From Asparagopsis taxiformis (lineage: Eukaryota > Rhodophyta > Florideophyceae > Bonnemaisoniales > Bonnemaisoniaceae): a stretch of 64,000 nt of DNA. Location: NCBI GenBank assembly GCA_030407315.1, contig JALQPE010000589.1, forward strand, positions 1-64,000, written 5' to 3'. Below, in pieces: positions 1 through 12,674 of the stretch (positions are counted from its first letter, which is position 1; the number at the start of each line of letters is the position of its first letter). Made by a program: the position numbers and the translations under genes. The notes beneath the pieces were generated by a model. That model saw only the letters and a program-made list of their open reading frames with translations. It ran no database searches and was not told where the DNA came from.

Positions 1-41
1 CTCTCTTCTCTCACTACACGCGGCTTTCACCTCACCGAATC

Positions 42-3000
42 ATGCTCGTTGTCTTGCTCGCCTCCTCCCCCCTTTTGTCCACCACCTATCCGCAAAGCTG
101 GCTTCAGACTACTACACTTATCCCTCTCTTTGCGCTTGAAACGCCTGTGGCCTTCTTGACATCCGCCGCACGGTATGAAATGCGAACAAATCTTGGCTAT
201 CCAGCGAGCAGGGTTACCGAACCCCTGGCTTCCAGTGGATTCGTCCCGCCATCATGGTCCGATCTAAGCCCCCTTCTCTCCCTTTCCGCATTGATGTGGA
301 TTACAATCTTTGCACTAGCGCTCATCGCTCCACTCTCCATGCTTACTTCCACTCTCAAAACTTTCGCACATTTGTCCGCAATGCCAAGCGTACTCACAGG
401 GCCAGGAGCCCGCTCATTCGCTTTGCTAAAGCCTTTCGCAACTTCAGAATGATGCTTGTCCGAAACAAGTTTCCTGAAACTGTCATTGCACAATACTTTG
501 GCCTTCCGCGTTTCATAGCCGCGTCGTTGTGTGTTTGTTGTACATCATTGATACTTATATTCAGGGAATACCTACACATTGCTACATCTTTCAACTCATT
601 TATGGCATCGCCGTCACTGTCAATCTCTTTTTCGCCTTTTTATATGCTGAGAGACCCATTCTGTTCGCCGTTAAACTGAAAGACTGTCGTCGAATGTCTT
701 TCCATCCCTGTTCTTCTTTTCGCTTCTGGAAAACGATGGCTCAACTTCAACTTTCTCCAAGCCTATTGCATTTTGGTGGAATGGGCCTTGTTAGAAAAAC
801 ATGACATTGTGTTGCGCAACAACTCTACCTTACAAGGCTTCTTATCAACCTCACGCTGCAGCTCATCACATTTGCTTTCATTACCTCTTGCGGTGTTCAG
901 TTCTTCGAGCTTCTTGGGGACCCTGGCCGGCCTTGCGATGAGACATTCCAGATCACTTGGGCTAACTCCGTTTATTTTGCCGTAGTTACCTTGATGACTG
1001 TTGGGTATGGAGATTTCGTTCCGTACACATTGCTCGGGCGTGTTTGGATTATCTTGCACATTATTTTTGCTGCCTACTTGGTTTCCCGAGAGATTTCCCT
1101 ACTAATAGATGCGTTGAATAGCATGCGTCGAGGAGGAGGATCTTACGTCAATTCTTCTGGTACAGAGCATGTAGTTGTCACTGGTCGTGTCAAGTGGGAG
1201 TTTCTTCAACAGTTCATCAAGGAATTTCTCGCTGAGACATCAAACTTAGATACAAGAGTTATTGTTCTCACTTCCAATCCGAATTGGTCTGATGATGATT
1301 GGCTACGGTTTGTTGGACACAACCCGTTTTATGATCATCATTTGATGTTTCTGGACGGTTCTCCTCTGAAAATGGATGACCTCGATCGAGCCCAAGCGGC
1401 TGCTGCCCGAGGATATTTGTCTTGGCAGATCCCCACCGCCGTGATCCCTATAAAGAGGATTCTGACATTCTCAAGGCAGTGTTGACGATTCGAAACTACT
1501 CAGGGTCTGTTCCAATTTATACCCTAAACACCTTGCAGGAATCTTCTTTCCAGTTCGGAATTGCTATGGAGCATCTTGAACCAGTTCAACCCACCGATCT
1601 CCTGCTGGGAGCTAGTTCCAACCTTGCACAATCAAAAACTTTCCTGGGGATTCCACAAATGCAGTTGTCACAGGGGAATGAATTTTCTCGAATTGATACG
1701 ACTGATGATTATGTTCCCGAGCCACAAGGTCGTTATGGTGGCACGACTTCACCTGTATTACGATCAGGTGAAGATTTTTACAGAATGGAATCAGGTAGTG
1801 TTCTTGACGCCCAAGCCCATAATCTGTATTCTCGAGAAGAAGATTATGGTATCCCTTCTTCGACAGCAGATGCCTCCATCCAAAACGCTCCAACGAATCT
1901 AATTGCATCCAACAAGTTGAGACGAGCGCTGGAAAAGTTCGCAAGAGTGAAAGCTTATGTATGCAAGAATTAGAAACTGTGTGTTGCAGCAGAAAATGTC
2001 TTTTGTAATGGATTGAGCACATTACTAGCAAACGCTACGCTTCGAGTTGCTCCGCAGTCCCACCGAAATGACCGCCCATGGTTAGTTGAATACAAACTCG
2101 GTGCCGAATGTAGTATTCAGCAGTTTAAGATTCCAGAAGAGCTTAATGGGTTCAAGTTTGGAGCTATTTCTACTATTCTGCAGGGACTATGGACTTGTAC
2201 TTCTTGCAATGCGATTGCGCACAAGCAAGGACTGGACTCTGCTATCTGTTGATACCTCACTCAAAGCAGATCTAGATTGTATGGCTCTATCGTATCACAA
2301 TCACAGCGTTATCGATAAAATCGCAGATCATGCTGCGAAATATATCAAACAACAGAAGGATTGAAACAAAAGAATGCTCAGAATACGGGAAACGCATCGA
2401 ATTCAGGCGTAGCAGGCTCGGTGCACAGCTTAGAAGCTGACATAGGGGTACCACATAGAGATTTTGCACCCTTTGAGGACGACTCTGGAGCGGAATCAGA
2501 TGATGGATTAGGACGTCATGATACAAGGTTGGTGCTTGTTTCTGGGGGGCGGAATGAATCTAGAGTACTAGGTGCTGATCAGAAGAGGTATTTGGCAATG
2601 GATAGTTCAGGCGGTGAAGGCCGTAATTCGAATGATTTGGAACAGCATTCATTGATTGGGAGACTAACATCCAAACCAAGTTCTCGCCCCAGGAAAGTTT
2701 CGTCGAAAATGAGAAGTGTCGATGGCTTTTCTTTGACTGCCCGCGATAGTCCTGATGGTGAGATTGGAAAGCATATCTACGAGGGAAAACGCGTTAAAGG
2801 TTCTCCAAGTAGTGCAGGTGGCCGCTCTTCGAAGAATCATGGTGCTATTTACTCAAACATGGACAAGCTCCCTGCCGCACTCAGGGGACATGTCATTGTT
2901 TGCTTGGATGGTGAAAGTCCTCTGCTGAGTTTTTGATGTCCTTCTACGTCGAATTTGGATGGTCAGGTTGAAGCAGAAAAAGAGAGTTCCAGTTGTAGTT

Positions 3001-4452
3001 ATTCATCCCAGTTTTCCGAAGGATTATTCTAGACAACTGGGAGGAGACCAAAAGGATCTTTTCCTGTTACAAGGAAACTCGCTTTCGTTGGAAACTTTGA
3101 AGCAAGCGCAATATCAAAACGCTCGGGCATTTCTGATAATGGCTTCGGAAAGTTGTGAGCCAAATGGGAAAGGTTCTACCGATTCGAAGACAATATTCAC
3201 TGTAATGACTCTCGATTCACTTCTCGCCGATCAGGAGACATTTGTGTGTTGTGTTCTTGATGCGGAAGAATCCCTACAGTTGTTACGAGCACCTAGACAG
3301 GCCCGTCGTGTTGGCGTTAATTTGGGAATTCAACGCGAACCTGATGTATTCAACTATGAACGCTCTCCTTTAGCAGGTCTCCCAAAACGAACGACTTCTG
3401 CGGCAAGCCTCCTACGGAATGTGCCCAGTTCACCATTTTTGACGAGTTACGGAAACCTTGCATCTAACATGGGTAGTATTCCTGTTTTCAGTGGCCAAGG
3501 TTCAAACTATCCGGTTCGGCGAAGTGACAAGGGCATCAGATTACGTATGAAAGGAATGACTCGTTCAACCAGTATGCGTTTGGACCAGGACGAATCAAGC
3601 GACGACGATGACGAAGAGCAACCAGGCACTGATGTACATAATTTGCGAGATGAGCACCACAGTCAACAGCTGTCAAGAGAGGAGCTCTATGAGCGACAAC
3701 GTTATGCATCAGGAGAAATGATGATATCATCATTGTTTACTGCTCTTTTGGCAAGGGAGTACACAGATCCTGGTTATATACGTCTTATCCGGCAGCTGAT
3801 TGGTGCATCATCAGGGTCCAAAGGAAGCTGGATCAGGCAAGTTCCTATCCCTCCATCATGGACTCGCAATGAAAATGCTATTGAAGGGCGGACGTATCGT
3901 GAGACTTCGGATCAACTGCTCAAGATGGGATGCGTGGCTCTTGGGTTGTATCGCTCTGGAGATGCTCCAGTACGAGTTGAAACTAAGAGCGAACAATGGC
4001 AACGACGTGTTGACGAAATTGTGTACCTCGACGAGACAGAAATTTCTCTCTTGCGGAATGAAGCAGAGTCTCGAAGTATCGCCAGTCGATTTATAAGCAA
4101 TGATACCACGAATCCTGAGCGTCGGTCTGGGGAAAGCCAACCAGAATTTAATCTAGGTAACAATGCTCAGAGATCAGAGAGCTTCTCTCGCCCAGATTTA
4201 TCAGCTAGTCATGTTTCTTTTGGAGGTTACCATATACTTTCGGAGAACAAGATGATGAGTTTGACCAGTTGTATTACACATGCCCCTTCGACGAAGAGGC
4301 GGATTTATTATGAAGAAGCGGAGAACGGGGAGAATGTGTTGCCTTACGTTTATTGTTGTCCAGAACCATATTCCCTTGTTGCATCGGGTGATGCAGTATT
4401 TGTTCTTTGCCACCCATCGAAAGAAATCCCTATGCTTTGGCATAAGGTCTAG
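42..4452 (+). CDS. Slo/BK-type potassium channel alpha subunit, repeatedly frameshifted
   Basis: Voltage/calcium-gated K+ channel of the plasma or an internal membrane. The parts are spread over all three forward frames but stay collinear. An S0-like hydrophobic helix lies near 280-350 and S1 near 510-560. A helix with the VNLFFAFLYAERP motif is near 630-660, and S4/S5-like segments lie at 690-900. The pore helix and selectivity filter TVGYGDF are at 997-1017, followed by S6. RCK1 then runs from about 1150 to 2340, with the GLSTLLAN motif near 2010. RCK2 begins near 2890 (HVIVCLDGES) and includes a GEMMISSLFTALL segment near 3715. At least eight single-base shifts are needed (near 430, 540, 683, 834, 1410, 1977, 2185, 2360 and 2925), with no intron-like spacers. 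No classical calcium bowl was recognised in RCK2. Architecture is secure; whether the gene works is not. Confidence 0.8.
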
Positions 4453-4538
4453 TGCGAGTTAGGTAAGTTGAAGTACTTAGATTATAGTAAAAGTATGTAT
4501 GCCGAGAAGTATTGCTACTTGTGCGTCAGTAAAATAGT

Positions 4539-5345
4539 TTATCTGCGTAGCGCACTTCGTTTACGTGCTATCCGCGCTGCCTTCACCGCAGGAGGGATGC
4601 GTTCTGTGGTTTGTCGTCTAACAGTACCAGCCAGGAACTGTACAGCAGTTGATCGGCTACGTTTTGACTTCCGTAATACTTCAGCTGAACGCGCAATTTT
4701 GTGCCCAGCGACTTTGACGTGTATGTTTCCGATCATGCGTGCATCATCTACTGGTTTAATGAATGTGCGTTGTTCCTGCATGCGACGGGCGAGGCGTTCA
4801 TTGCGCTCATCTTCTACTGCCTGACGCACAGCAGAATCGGCAGAGTTGAGCACATCGTCCGGTAACAAAACTGGGTCAGCAGCATCTTGATCTGTCGCGT
4901 TCACTTGTTCTTCTTCATCCAAGAGCGTTTCAGCACGATGTGCTGCGGCACGTTCCGCTTCCTCAGCACGAGCACGACGTCGAGCTTTGCGTCGTTGATG
5001 CAAATCACGATGAGCATTCATATGCGAGTGATGCAACGCCTGAGCAGTGGCACGTGCATGCGTTTGAGGAATTTCTTCTGGAGCGTCGGAGTCATCTGCA
5101 CTTTCAGCATCCGCACCATTTTGATTCCTGTGAATCATAGGGATGTCTGCTTGAGCTTCATTGGCGATAGGCTGGGACGGGGACATGTGACCATTGGTAG
5201 AAGCCGAAATGTGAGAATGGTGGGGTGTTGTTTGTTCAGCTTGAAAAAGTTGTTTCCTGGGTTCCGAAGGAGATGGTTCGGCATTGCTATCAGTTGAATT
5301 TTCCGTTGGGCGCTGTTTTCGAACAGAGTTGCGCGTCGAAACCAT
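4539..5345 (-). CDS. Basic, low-complexity protein, possibly nucleolar
   Basis: Uninterrupted minus-strand frame of about 268 codons, convergent with the BK gene and divergent from the Sec12 gene. The N-terminal half is polar and Asn/Ser/Gln-rich. The middle is a charged helix rich in Arg, Ala and Glu (RRKARRRARAEEAERAAAHR). The C-terminal 60 residues are Arg/Lys-rich and end in ARIARKRSALRR. This composition resembles small ribosome-biogenesis or chromatin-bound proteins, but no named family was recognised. The start is set at the ATG at 5345 (MVSTRNS). An upstream in-frame ATG at 5450 would add 35 residues that look like leader sequence and would leave only 70 bp for a divergent promoter. 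It is one of the few unbroken genes in the first 12 kb. Confidence 0.55.
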   Translation of the reverse strand: MVSTRNSVRKQRPTENSTDSNAEPSPSEPRKQLFQAEQTTPHHSHISASTNGHMSPSQPIANEAQADIPMIHRNQNGADAESADDSDAPEEIPQTHARATAQALHHSHMNAHRDLHQRRKARRRARAEEAERAAAHRAETLLDEEEQVNATDQDAADPVLLPDDVLNSADSAVRQAVEDERNERLARRMQEQRTFIKPVDDARMIGNIHVKVAGHKIARSAEVLRKSKRSRSTAVQFLAGTVRRQTTERIPPAVKAARIARKRSALRR

Positions 5346-5520
5346 CTGTGATGAGCAAGTCGAGATCCAACGGTCGGCAGCGCCGCCGACTGCGCTATGT
5401 AGAGTAGAAATTTGATTTTTATATTTTCTGATCGCACCATTCCAAGTCATTTGCTATTCCTGACAGGCAACAAACTTTTAGCTTGTATCCTTCTCCTACC
5501 TAATCCCAATTACCTAATCA

Positions 5521-6883
5521 ATGAAACCAATCAGTCGCCTCGCAGTCAAGTACCCCATCTATGCGATGGACCTGTTTTCGCCAACAACTGTGGTCATAGC
5601 AGGCGGTGGTGGTGCAATGAAATCTGGCATTCCGAACGCATGTGAGGTCCTTACATTTGACGCAAACACTTCCACATTATCCCAAACTGCGTCGCAGTAT
5701 CTTGAACAAGCTCCTGTGGCACTAGCCACTGCCACAGACGGAGTCGTGCACACTGTGATTGGAACAGGCTGCAAGAATTTCGTGTATGCCGATTCGAAGC
5801 TATCTGCTGCTTCTGAGTTCCAACAAGATCTACGTATTAGCAGTTCCCAGGAGCAATCAGCTGTTGTAGTTTCACAGAATGGCCAAACAATTGTAGTCGC
5901 TTCAGATGAGGGTCATGTGTGTGCAATGGCGCTGCCGCATTACGAATTGCTCTATCGTGGTAAACTGCATACGCAAGGTATCACCGATATGTCCATCATG
6001 CACGACGGAAAACTCGTCCGTCTGCAGGTCGTGACCGGAAGGCATATATCTGGCAAGCGAATACAGGACACATTTTGTACACCGTTGAACCTTATATGCC
6101 TGTTGCTTTCAAAACACATGTTCGCGCCATTCGCTTTTGCAGGGCGCAACCAGATATCATCTATACTGCGGAGAGCAATCCGCGTCGTGGAGGATGGATG
6201 TGTGTGCGGCGGAGGGAATCATCTACCGAAGGGCCTTGGAAACGATTGCTTCAATCAAAACTTGTAATGATGCACTGACTGCATTTTGTGTTAACAAAAC
6301 TGGTGATTATACCGCTGTCAGTTCCTCAGAGGGACATGTTGCTATGTTCCGATGGAACGGCTCCGTTCTTTTCAAAGTATGGAGCAGCGAGAAGGGAACA
6401 CAGTGGTTGAAACCATCCGCTCCGCCTCATGTGCTACCAATTACAGCGATGCACTTCTGTGGAGATGATCATCTACTAACCGCTTCTGCTGACTATACAG
6501 TCGGTGTGTGGCCCACGAAGGCGACGACCAACTGGGCACGCTTCTTCCGAATTTCGTTTTGGTTTTCTGCAATAATCGTTGCTTTCCTGGCAGTGCTTTT
6601 GGCGGAAGACCATCATCTGCACCCGAGCATACTGGACCAACGACAACGTTTGCAACCGATTTTGGACCCACACCTCTCCAACGCACAATCGTATGTTCGC
6701 CCAGTCATTAGGCGGCGGCACAAGAAGCTTACACCGTATATTGAACGACTCAAGGAGGCTGGCAGGCCGCATGCGCAATATGTGCGAGAAAACGCAGCGA
6801 CTTATATCGAGCGTGGTCGCCAGTACCGAGAACATGGCAGCCGCGGATTGAAAGCAAGTTTTTTCAAGTACGCTCCGCATTAG
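5521..6883 (+). CDS. Sec12/PREB-like Sar1 guanine-nucleotide exchange factor, two frameshifts
   Basis: ER-membrane WD40 protein that activates the Sar1 GTPase to start COPII vesicle budding (family knowledge). The N-terminal beta-propeller runs from the ATG at 5521 with blades such as GQTIVVASDEGHVCAM and a KAYIWQANTG blade at 6039. The last blade, near 6470-6510, reads LLTASADYTVGVWP and is followed at once by a single transmembrane helix (FFRISFWFSAIIVAFLAVLL, about 6543-6602) and a lumenal tail of about 90 residues, as in Sec12. A one-base loss near 6018 moves the frame from 1 to 3 and a second change near 6190 moves it to 2. No intron signals lie at these points. The family call is good; function depends on whether the shifts are real. 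Confidence 0.72.
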
Positions 6884-7037
6884 TACAAAGATCAGCAGCA
6901 GTGGTAGATCCAATCCATCGGCAATATCTCCAGAAAATAGACCAGAAAAAACAAAGTAATGCGTTGGCTCGATTATTATTGTACACGCACAACACAACTC
7001 TGCAAAGGCAACGAGACATGTCCACTTGAGCCACGAA

Positions 7038-8253
7038 ATGCCACCAACACAAATTTCATCATCAACAGATGTTGGTTCCCCCCTTGTTTCGGCTGAAACT
7101 GCGACAGCATATCTAAGACCGCACATTCCAATTCATTCGCTCTTGCCAAACCTAAATTCCGTGTGTCGCTCGTTACCCACAGCGACAGCTTCTTTGGCAG
7201 AATGCCATACTCTCTACCTTCAATTGCACTGGTCGTGTGTATCAGTTGGAAGACTTGGAGAACGAACAGTGTCAACAGTTCAATCATTTCGTCACAACAC
7301 CGAGAAAATTCTACAGGATATCACAATGGTTGATGAACTGCTGCATGACGACATGTACGCAGCTGCACACCGTTTGTTGCGTTCTGCAACCACTGCGACG
7401 GAAACGTTGGCAAAAGTTGTCGCTCGCTCGCACTGGACTTTGAAAACACAGCGACATCGATTCAATCAACGCTCAAACTTGCTGTCGAAGAAAAAGCAGC
7501 CATATCTGATCGTGCGGCTGCTCTTCAAGGTGAAATTTCAGAGCGAAAACGTAGCCTAAACCGTGCACAGCAGACATATACCAAAACTGAAGAAACGATT
7601 CAAGAGGCTCAGCACTTGTACCAAAGAGCTGTCAAACGAGAGGAGGCGGCACAGTTGAAGGGGAATATCATCCAGGGAGCACAAGTAGCCGCTGTTGTAA
7701 CGTCATTCATGTCATCGAGACCGACTTCATTGGGTATGGTAGGCGTTGGTGGTGTTTCAGCTGTGGCTGCCACTGTCGACAGAGAATTATTGCGTGCGCG
7801 TGAGGAGCGTGCGGTTCATTTGCGACAAAAGCAAGATGCGCGCCAGGAGAAGTTGGAATCTGCATTGGCTATGACAGAGGACAGGGTAAACTTGAGGCAA
7901 TGCGTGGAGAAGCTGAAATCTCAGATAGCACCATTGACAAATTAGAGGAATGTATAACTGCATTACGAACACTTGCAGGTGTACTGCTAAACGCGGAGAT
8001 GTTTTGGCGTCAAATCAAGGTACATTGTCATCTCGGCGGCGATCACTCCGTACTTAGTGTCGTGGAGTCAGCAATGGTGCTGCCGGAGGGTGAACGAAAA
8101 GCTGTGTGGCAATCTACGACTTTCCATGAGAGGGTCAAGGCGCTAGTAACACAATGGAAGGCGCTCCTCTCAATATGCGATGAATGCATGACTCAACTGG
8201 GCGATGTGCGTGAAACGATGTTTGCTGATCTGATATGCCGGGAAAGCGCTTGA
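7038..8253 (+). CDS. Coiled-coil protein with a central glycine-rich hydrophobic segment, two frameshifts
   Basis: Product of about 400 residues that was not recognised. It starts at the ATG at 7038 (MPPTQISSST). Frame 3 covers an alpha-helical N-terminal domain. A shift near 7440-7450 leads into a heptad-rich coiled coil (ISERKRSLNRAQQTYTKTEE). This is followed near 7690-7780 by a hydrophobic stretch (VAAVVTSFM, then MVGVGGVSAVAATV) and a second charged helix. A further shift near 7895 leads to a C-terminal helical domain ending at the TGA at 8251-8253. Two long helices around a glycine-rich hydrophobic hairpin is the layout of several helical membrane-inserting proteins, but sequence alone does not support naming one. 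It lies 154 bp after the Sec12 gene on the same strand. Confidence 0.5.
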
Positions 8254-8355
8254 GGAAATTGTACAATAAAATATACATGATTTTTCTAAAGCCAACTTGC
8301 GTTCCATGTTCTCAGCCAACTTGGTCCGCAGACTACCAACCAACCTTGATGCGCA

Positions 8356-11300
8356 ATGGATCTCGAGTTGCGTTGCGTGGCCTCCCACCCACGAGCTGCC
8401 AATGCGTCGACAACGTTCGTCTTTTCGACCAGACGCCCAATTCTCGTTACCGCTGCACAGGACCTTATCATTGAGCAGACTACTTCGAACAATGCCATTC
8501 GCTCTTGCATCAGGGCATCAGCTAATGTCGACAAACTAATGTATGTTGGCGGCTCCGCTACCTATCTAGCCTTCCTCGAAAATGGGTATGTGGCGTCATA
8601 TGCTGAGAAGTTTTCTGGTCTGCAATTTGTCGAAGAGCGCAAAATTGCTGGTGATGGACGCTCAATTACACTTGGTGAAGGCTCGACCTTCGGTCGATTT
8701 GCCCTTTTTTGCAAGGCCGATAGTCCAAGTCTATGGTGTATCCCGGTGCTCGAAAACGGCTGCCTTGAAGACCCTTTCAAGCTGCGCAGTGATATTGAAG
8801 GCGACCAAGATAATGTTCGTTTTGTCGGTGGCGTCTTGGCAAAGGTGAGAGGAAAAGTTGCTACAAAGGCTAAATCCCGTCTGTGTCCAATTATTGCTGT
8901 CACTTCCCACTCATCTAGACCATACGTTGCTGCTGCTTATACCAATGGTATTGTTCGTGTATGGGATATAGCAAGGAAAGAACAAAGAAATCATTTCGAT
9001 GCTCAACTACTCATTTCTGAAACTATCGTGGATATCGCTTTTCATCCAGACCTCGATACTGTTGTTTGTTGCACTACTCTGGGCAGAATATTAACTTTTG
9101 TTCTACACAGCGGCATATATAAGCGCGGAGATGAACCACGCTTACCTACTTCCAAACAAGAGATCGCAAACGCCAATTCCTCGCAATGTGTTTCATGACA
9201 GGCAGTCCATCATACCTTTTACTCTTGACATCCTCGCGACGGGTAATCGTTCGTATGATCGATAAAAACGGGCTTGATTGTGATCAGCAGTCGCTATAAT
9301 AAACCATCCCGCGCGTTGTCTCAAAATGACAATGTGGCCCTATCCTCTCAATATGCCATTATTGATGATGATGTCCCCGCAAACTTGACGGCAGACAGAC
9401 ATCAAGTATCCTTTGCCTGTGAATCAACGTTTGGGTTGATAGGCGCATCCTTCGACAAGAGTGGAAAAGTTTACATTTTCCAGCAACGTGTGGATGGGCT
9501 TGCTGCCATACGAAGACCTATCGTGACCGGTTTAGACACACCGTTTTCTCAGTCAACGGGGCACGCTTTCAAAGGGCCGATCAAGATGCAAAACGACTCA
9601 CTCATTGGACAAAATAGCTGTCTGTTTTCCTATGAACTTGGGAAGGAGCAAGTAACGAAACTCTGTAGACTACCTCCAGGTGACATTAGGCGGATTGAGG
9701 AGGCTAGAGATGAATATGGTTTCTGCATGGCTGCACTTGTATTTTACTATGGTGATGATGAGATTAACCCAACATATTCATATGGAGAACCTGAAGATGC
9801 AACAAGGTATGTCATGTGCACAAGAAGAGGGAAAACAGACAGCTGGAATGTATCGGAGCCAAATGAAGGTAGAGCAGGATGTTTTCTGAATGAATCCGGT
9901 TGTCATGATCAGCTGTTTATCTTAGCGGCAAGTGGCATGACAGTTTTCAATTTTCTCGTTTGCCGGTCGTGCATCCCAACAAGGACACACCGTACATCAG
10001 ACAAGGGGGGTTCAGCGGTTCAAACTCAATGGCACAAAGGCTGCTGGAGTGTTTCGTACTCCGTTTCAGGCTTGGTCCGCTGTCCTCTACTACGATAGTG
10101 ACAGGAAGAAACTAGCAATATCTAAAAACGCGTTCGAGGGTCATGTCAGTCAGAGAGGTTCTGCACATGCTTCGGATTTCGCGACCGAATCTACTGGCCT
10201 TGAACGATCTGATGTATATGATGCCGATGATAGGACTGCTCTGGAGCTTCAAGGGAATGAAATAGTGATCGATGTGCGATGGCAAGCTCTACCTGGTGCG
10301 AATAACAAACGATATCTGGGTGCAGTGATGACAAATCAGCGGATTTACTTCGTACGAGATGTACTTGAGCCCATCTCGACGTTTGAATTCCACACTGTCG
10401 AGCGAATCGTGGTGCCGTCTACACCCCCAACTTTTTCATGGGCTGGACCTGGGGTAATGGTTCTTTTCGGAAATTCACTCATATCTGTAACATTAGATGG
10501 CAAACACGACCTGGTCGCAGGGTTGAGCCAAGGTGAAAATGTGACCGGGCTTGTTGTAACCCTTCCCGATAGGGTTGTGTATGCTCGACCTTCGCAGAAA
10601 CATGAGCGCAACGCAATTTCAATCGTTTCCCGTCCGTATAGCGCCTTATCTGGTCTAGTCAGAGGCATGCTTGCTATGCCAATATCAAGAAATCGAAACA
10701 CACCGTACTATATGGAAAACTTACAAGTTATACTAGGTTTGCAGGATGTGTCACAAGGATCTGGAGCTGTGGCTGATTCATTGATTGAATATGGTCTTTC
10801 ACCAGTTGCTTACCTGTTAGCAACTTCGGAGCAGGGGAAATACAATATGCCACCTCTGAAAAGAGCTGCATTTCTTGGGCGAATTGGAATTATTCGTGGA
10901 GCTCTGACAATTGTTGAGCAGGAATATGCTCGTTTACCAAGTGCTAAATCATTTGTAGAGGGCACAGAGTTGTACAGATTGATACAATGGCTGCTGAATG
11001 TGGCGTTCGCAGGCAGAGACTTTGCTGTAGGTCGGCGTTGTTCTGCTTTGTTGGGAAGACGGGGTACATTCTCTGCATTTGTGGATGTCGAAGGAGGATA
11101 CAATGCAGTGAAAACTTTAGCACATTATGCGAGAAGGATTGGGAACGCGCAACTGGCAGCAGATCTTCGGGTGATCATTGAAAAAAGCTCTCGAAGTTGT
11201 GTTGCTACAGACACGTCGCTAGTACCATCGCCTGAAGAGATACAAACCGCAAGCGAGGCAGTGCAATCGCATGATACATTATCTTCTTCACTAGGAAATG

Positions 11301-12457
11301 TGGACCGCTGGAACATTTTGGTAATGACTAGTGCAACAACTGATGAAGACGGAAAGAGTATACCTGCAGTTGAAACAGAACTTGTACCCGTAGTTGCGAA
11401 AAGCGTATGCGATCGAGTGGAAATGTTCCGGCGGGATGTGGCAGTTGAGCTTATTGGAGATGATGATGACAGGTATAACACATTTGGACGAGGAAGTGAA
11501 CATTTGGGTTTGGTCTCAGAGAGAGATCTTGAATCATCTGAGACGGTCACAGCCAGTGGAGGGGCTGGAAATGGAATTGACTCGTCCGATGAAGACGGGG
11601 AATCAATTACAGGAGACGAAATATTGCCGACTGAGACTACCGAGTTGAACGCTGCAACGGGAACAGCATCAGGACTGAGTAGAGAAGTACGTGCGGGTGC
11701 AGAGGAAACTCGGAAGATGCTGCAAAATCAGCGGGAGCAAATGGCAGACCTAATGCGAACTAGTCGAACGTCATCACACGCAGTAATGCAATCACAGCGA
11801 TTGCTGCAGCGTAGTGCAGCCGGTGTGAGTGATTCAAGGGCGGTGGAACTGTGGGAGAGGGGTATGAAGAAGTACGAGAGAGGACAGTACGCGCGTGCTG
11901 GTAAAGACTTTGAAATCGCGATGCGGGCGTTATGGCGCGAAGAGAATGGGGACAAGCGGGAACTATTGTATGAATTGGTGTACTACAAGATGGCGGCTCG
12001 GGTGAGGGCAGCCATGTCAGAAATTGAGAACAGCGCGCACGCCAACACGATTGATGGGAGGATAATTTATACGCGATTCGTGATGAGTTTGACGAGCTTG
12101 CCTTTGGAGAAGAGGCAGCAGATGGAAAACCTTGTGCTGGCGGTGGATGCCAACATGATGATGAACAATTACGGGATTGCGGCACACACGATGACGAGAA
12201 TGAAGGAAATGGGAGTGGACGAACAGCTACGCGTGTCGCTGCGTGAAAAGTACGCGGTCTGCGCGGCGCGAGGCTTCACCAACTCGCATGCAATACCAAT
12301 AACGCGGTTGTGTTTCCACACATTACGCTTTATCGAAGCGGGATCGAACGAGCTGGCGTGTAGCGTCTGCCCGGCTCGATTCTTAGTCGATAGCGGTCTG
12401 CAGTTGGGCGAAGAATGCTCTTGTTGCCGAATCGGAAAAGTCGTAGCGGCGCAGTAA
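8356..12457 (+). CDS. TSET/TPLATE-complex subunit TTRAY1 (TWD40-1-like), frameshifted in first half
   Basis: Large beta'-COP-like protein with WD40 propellers followed by an alpha-solenoid. In plants TWD40-1 belongs to the endocytic TPLATE complex and in amoebae TTRAY1 belongs to TSET (family knowledge). Visible here: a propeller from 8356, with the blade AAAYTNGIVRVWDIARKEQ near 8930-8990. A second propeller follows, with RYLGAVMTNQRIYFV near 10310 and SWAGPGVMVLFGNSLISV near 10440, a segment order typical of TWD40-1. Then come a solenoid, an acidic linker (11500-11640), a TPR-like block (ELWERGMKKYERGQYARAGKDF, 11850-11920) and a C-terminal zinc ribbon CSVC...CSCC (12360-12430). Frames shift near 9175, 9260 and 10015; the last 2.4 kb is one clean frame. 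The C-terminal block and zinc ribbon decide the call. Confidence 0.68.
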
Positions 12458-12674
12458 TTTTTTTGCTGTAAGCACAGTAAAACAAATCATCTGACTTGGC
12501 GCTGAGAAGCGCCGACACTTGGAGCACAAAAGTAGACCGCCCAAAGCGCATGCTAGAGAAGAGCACTTAACGACTTGTGTGATCCCGCTCAACCTCGCTT
12601 CAATCTGTTCCCGAGGCCACGCCAGGCATTCGCTGCCTCGCGGCACTACCTGCTGTTGCCCAGGTCGCCCCATA

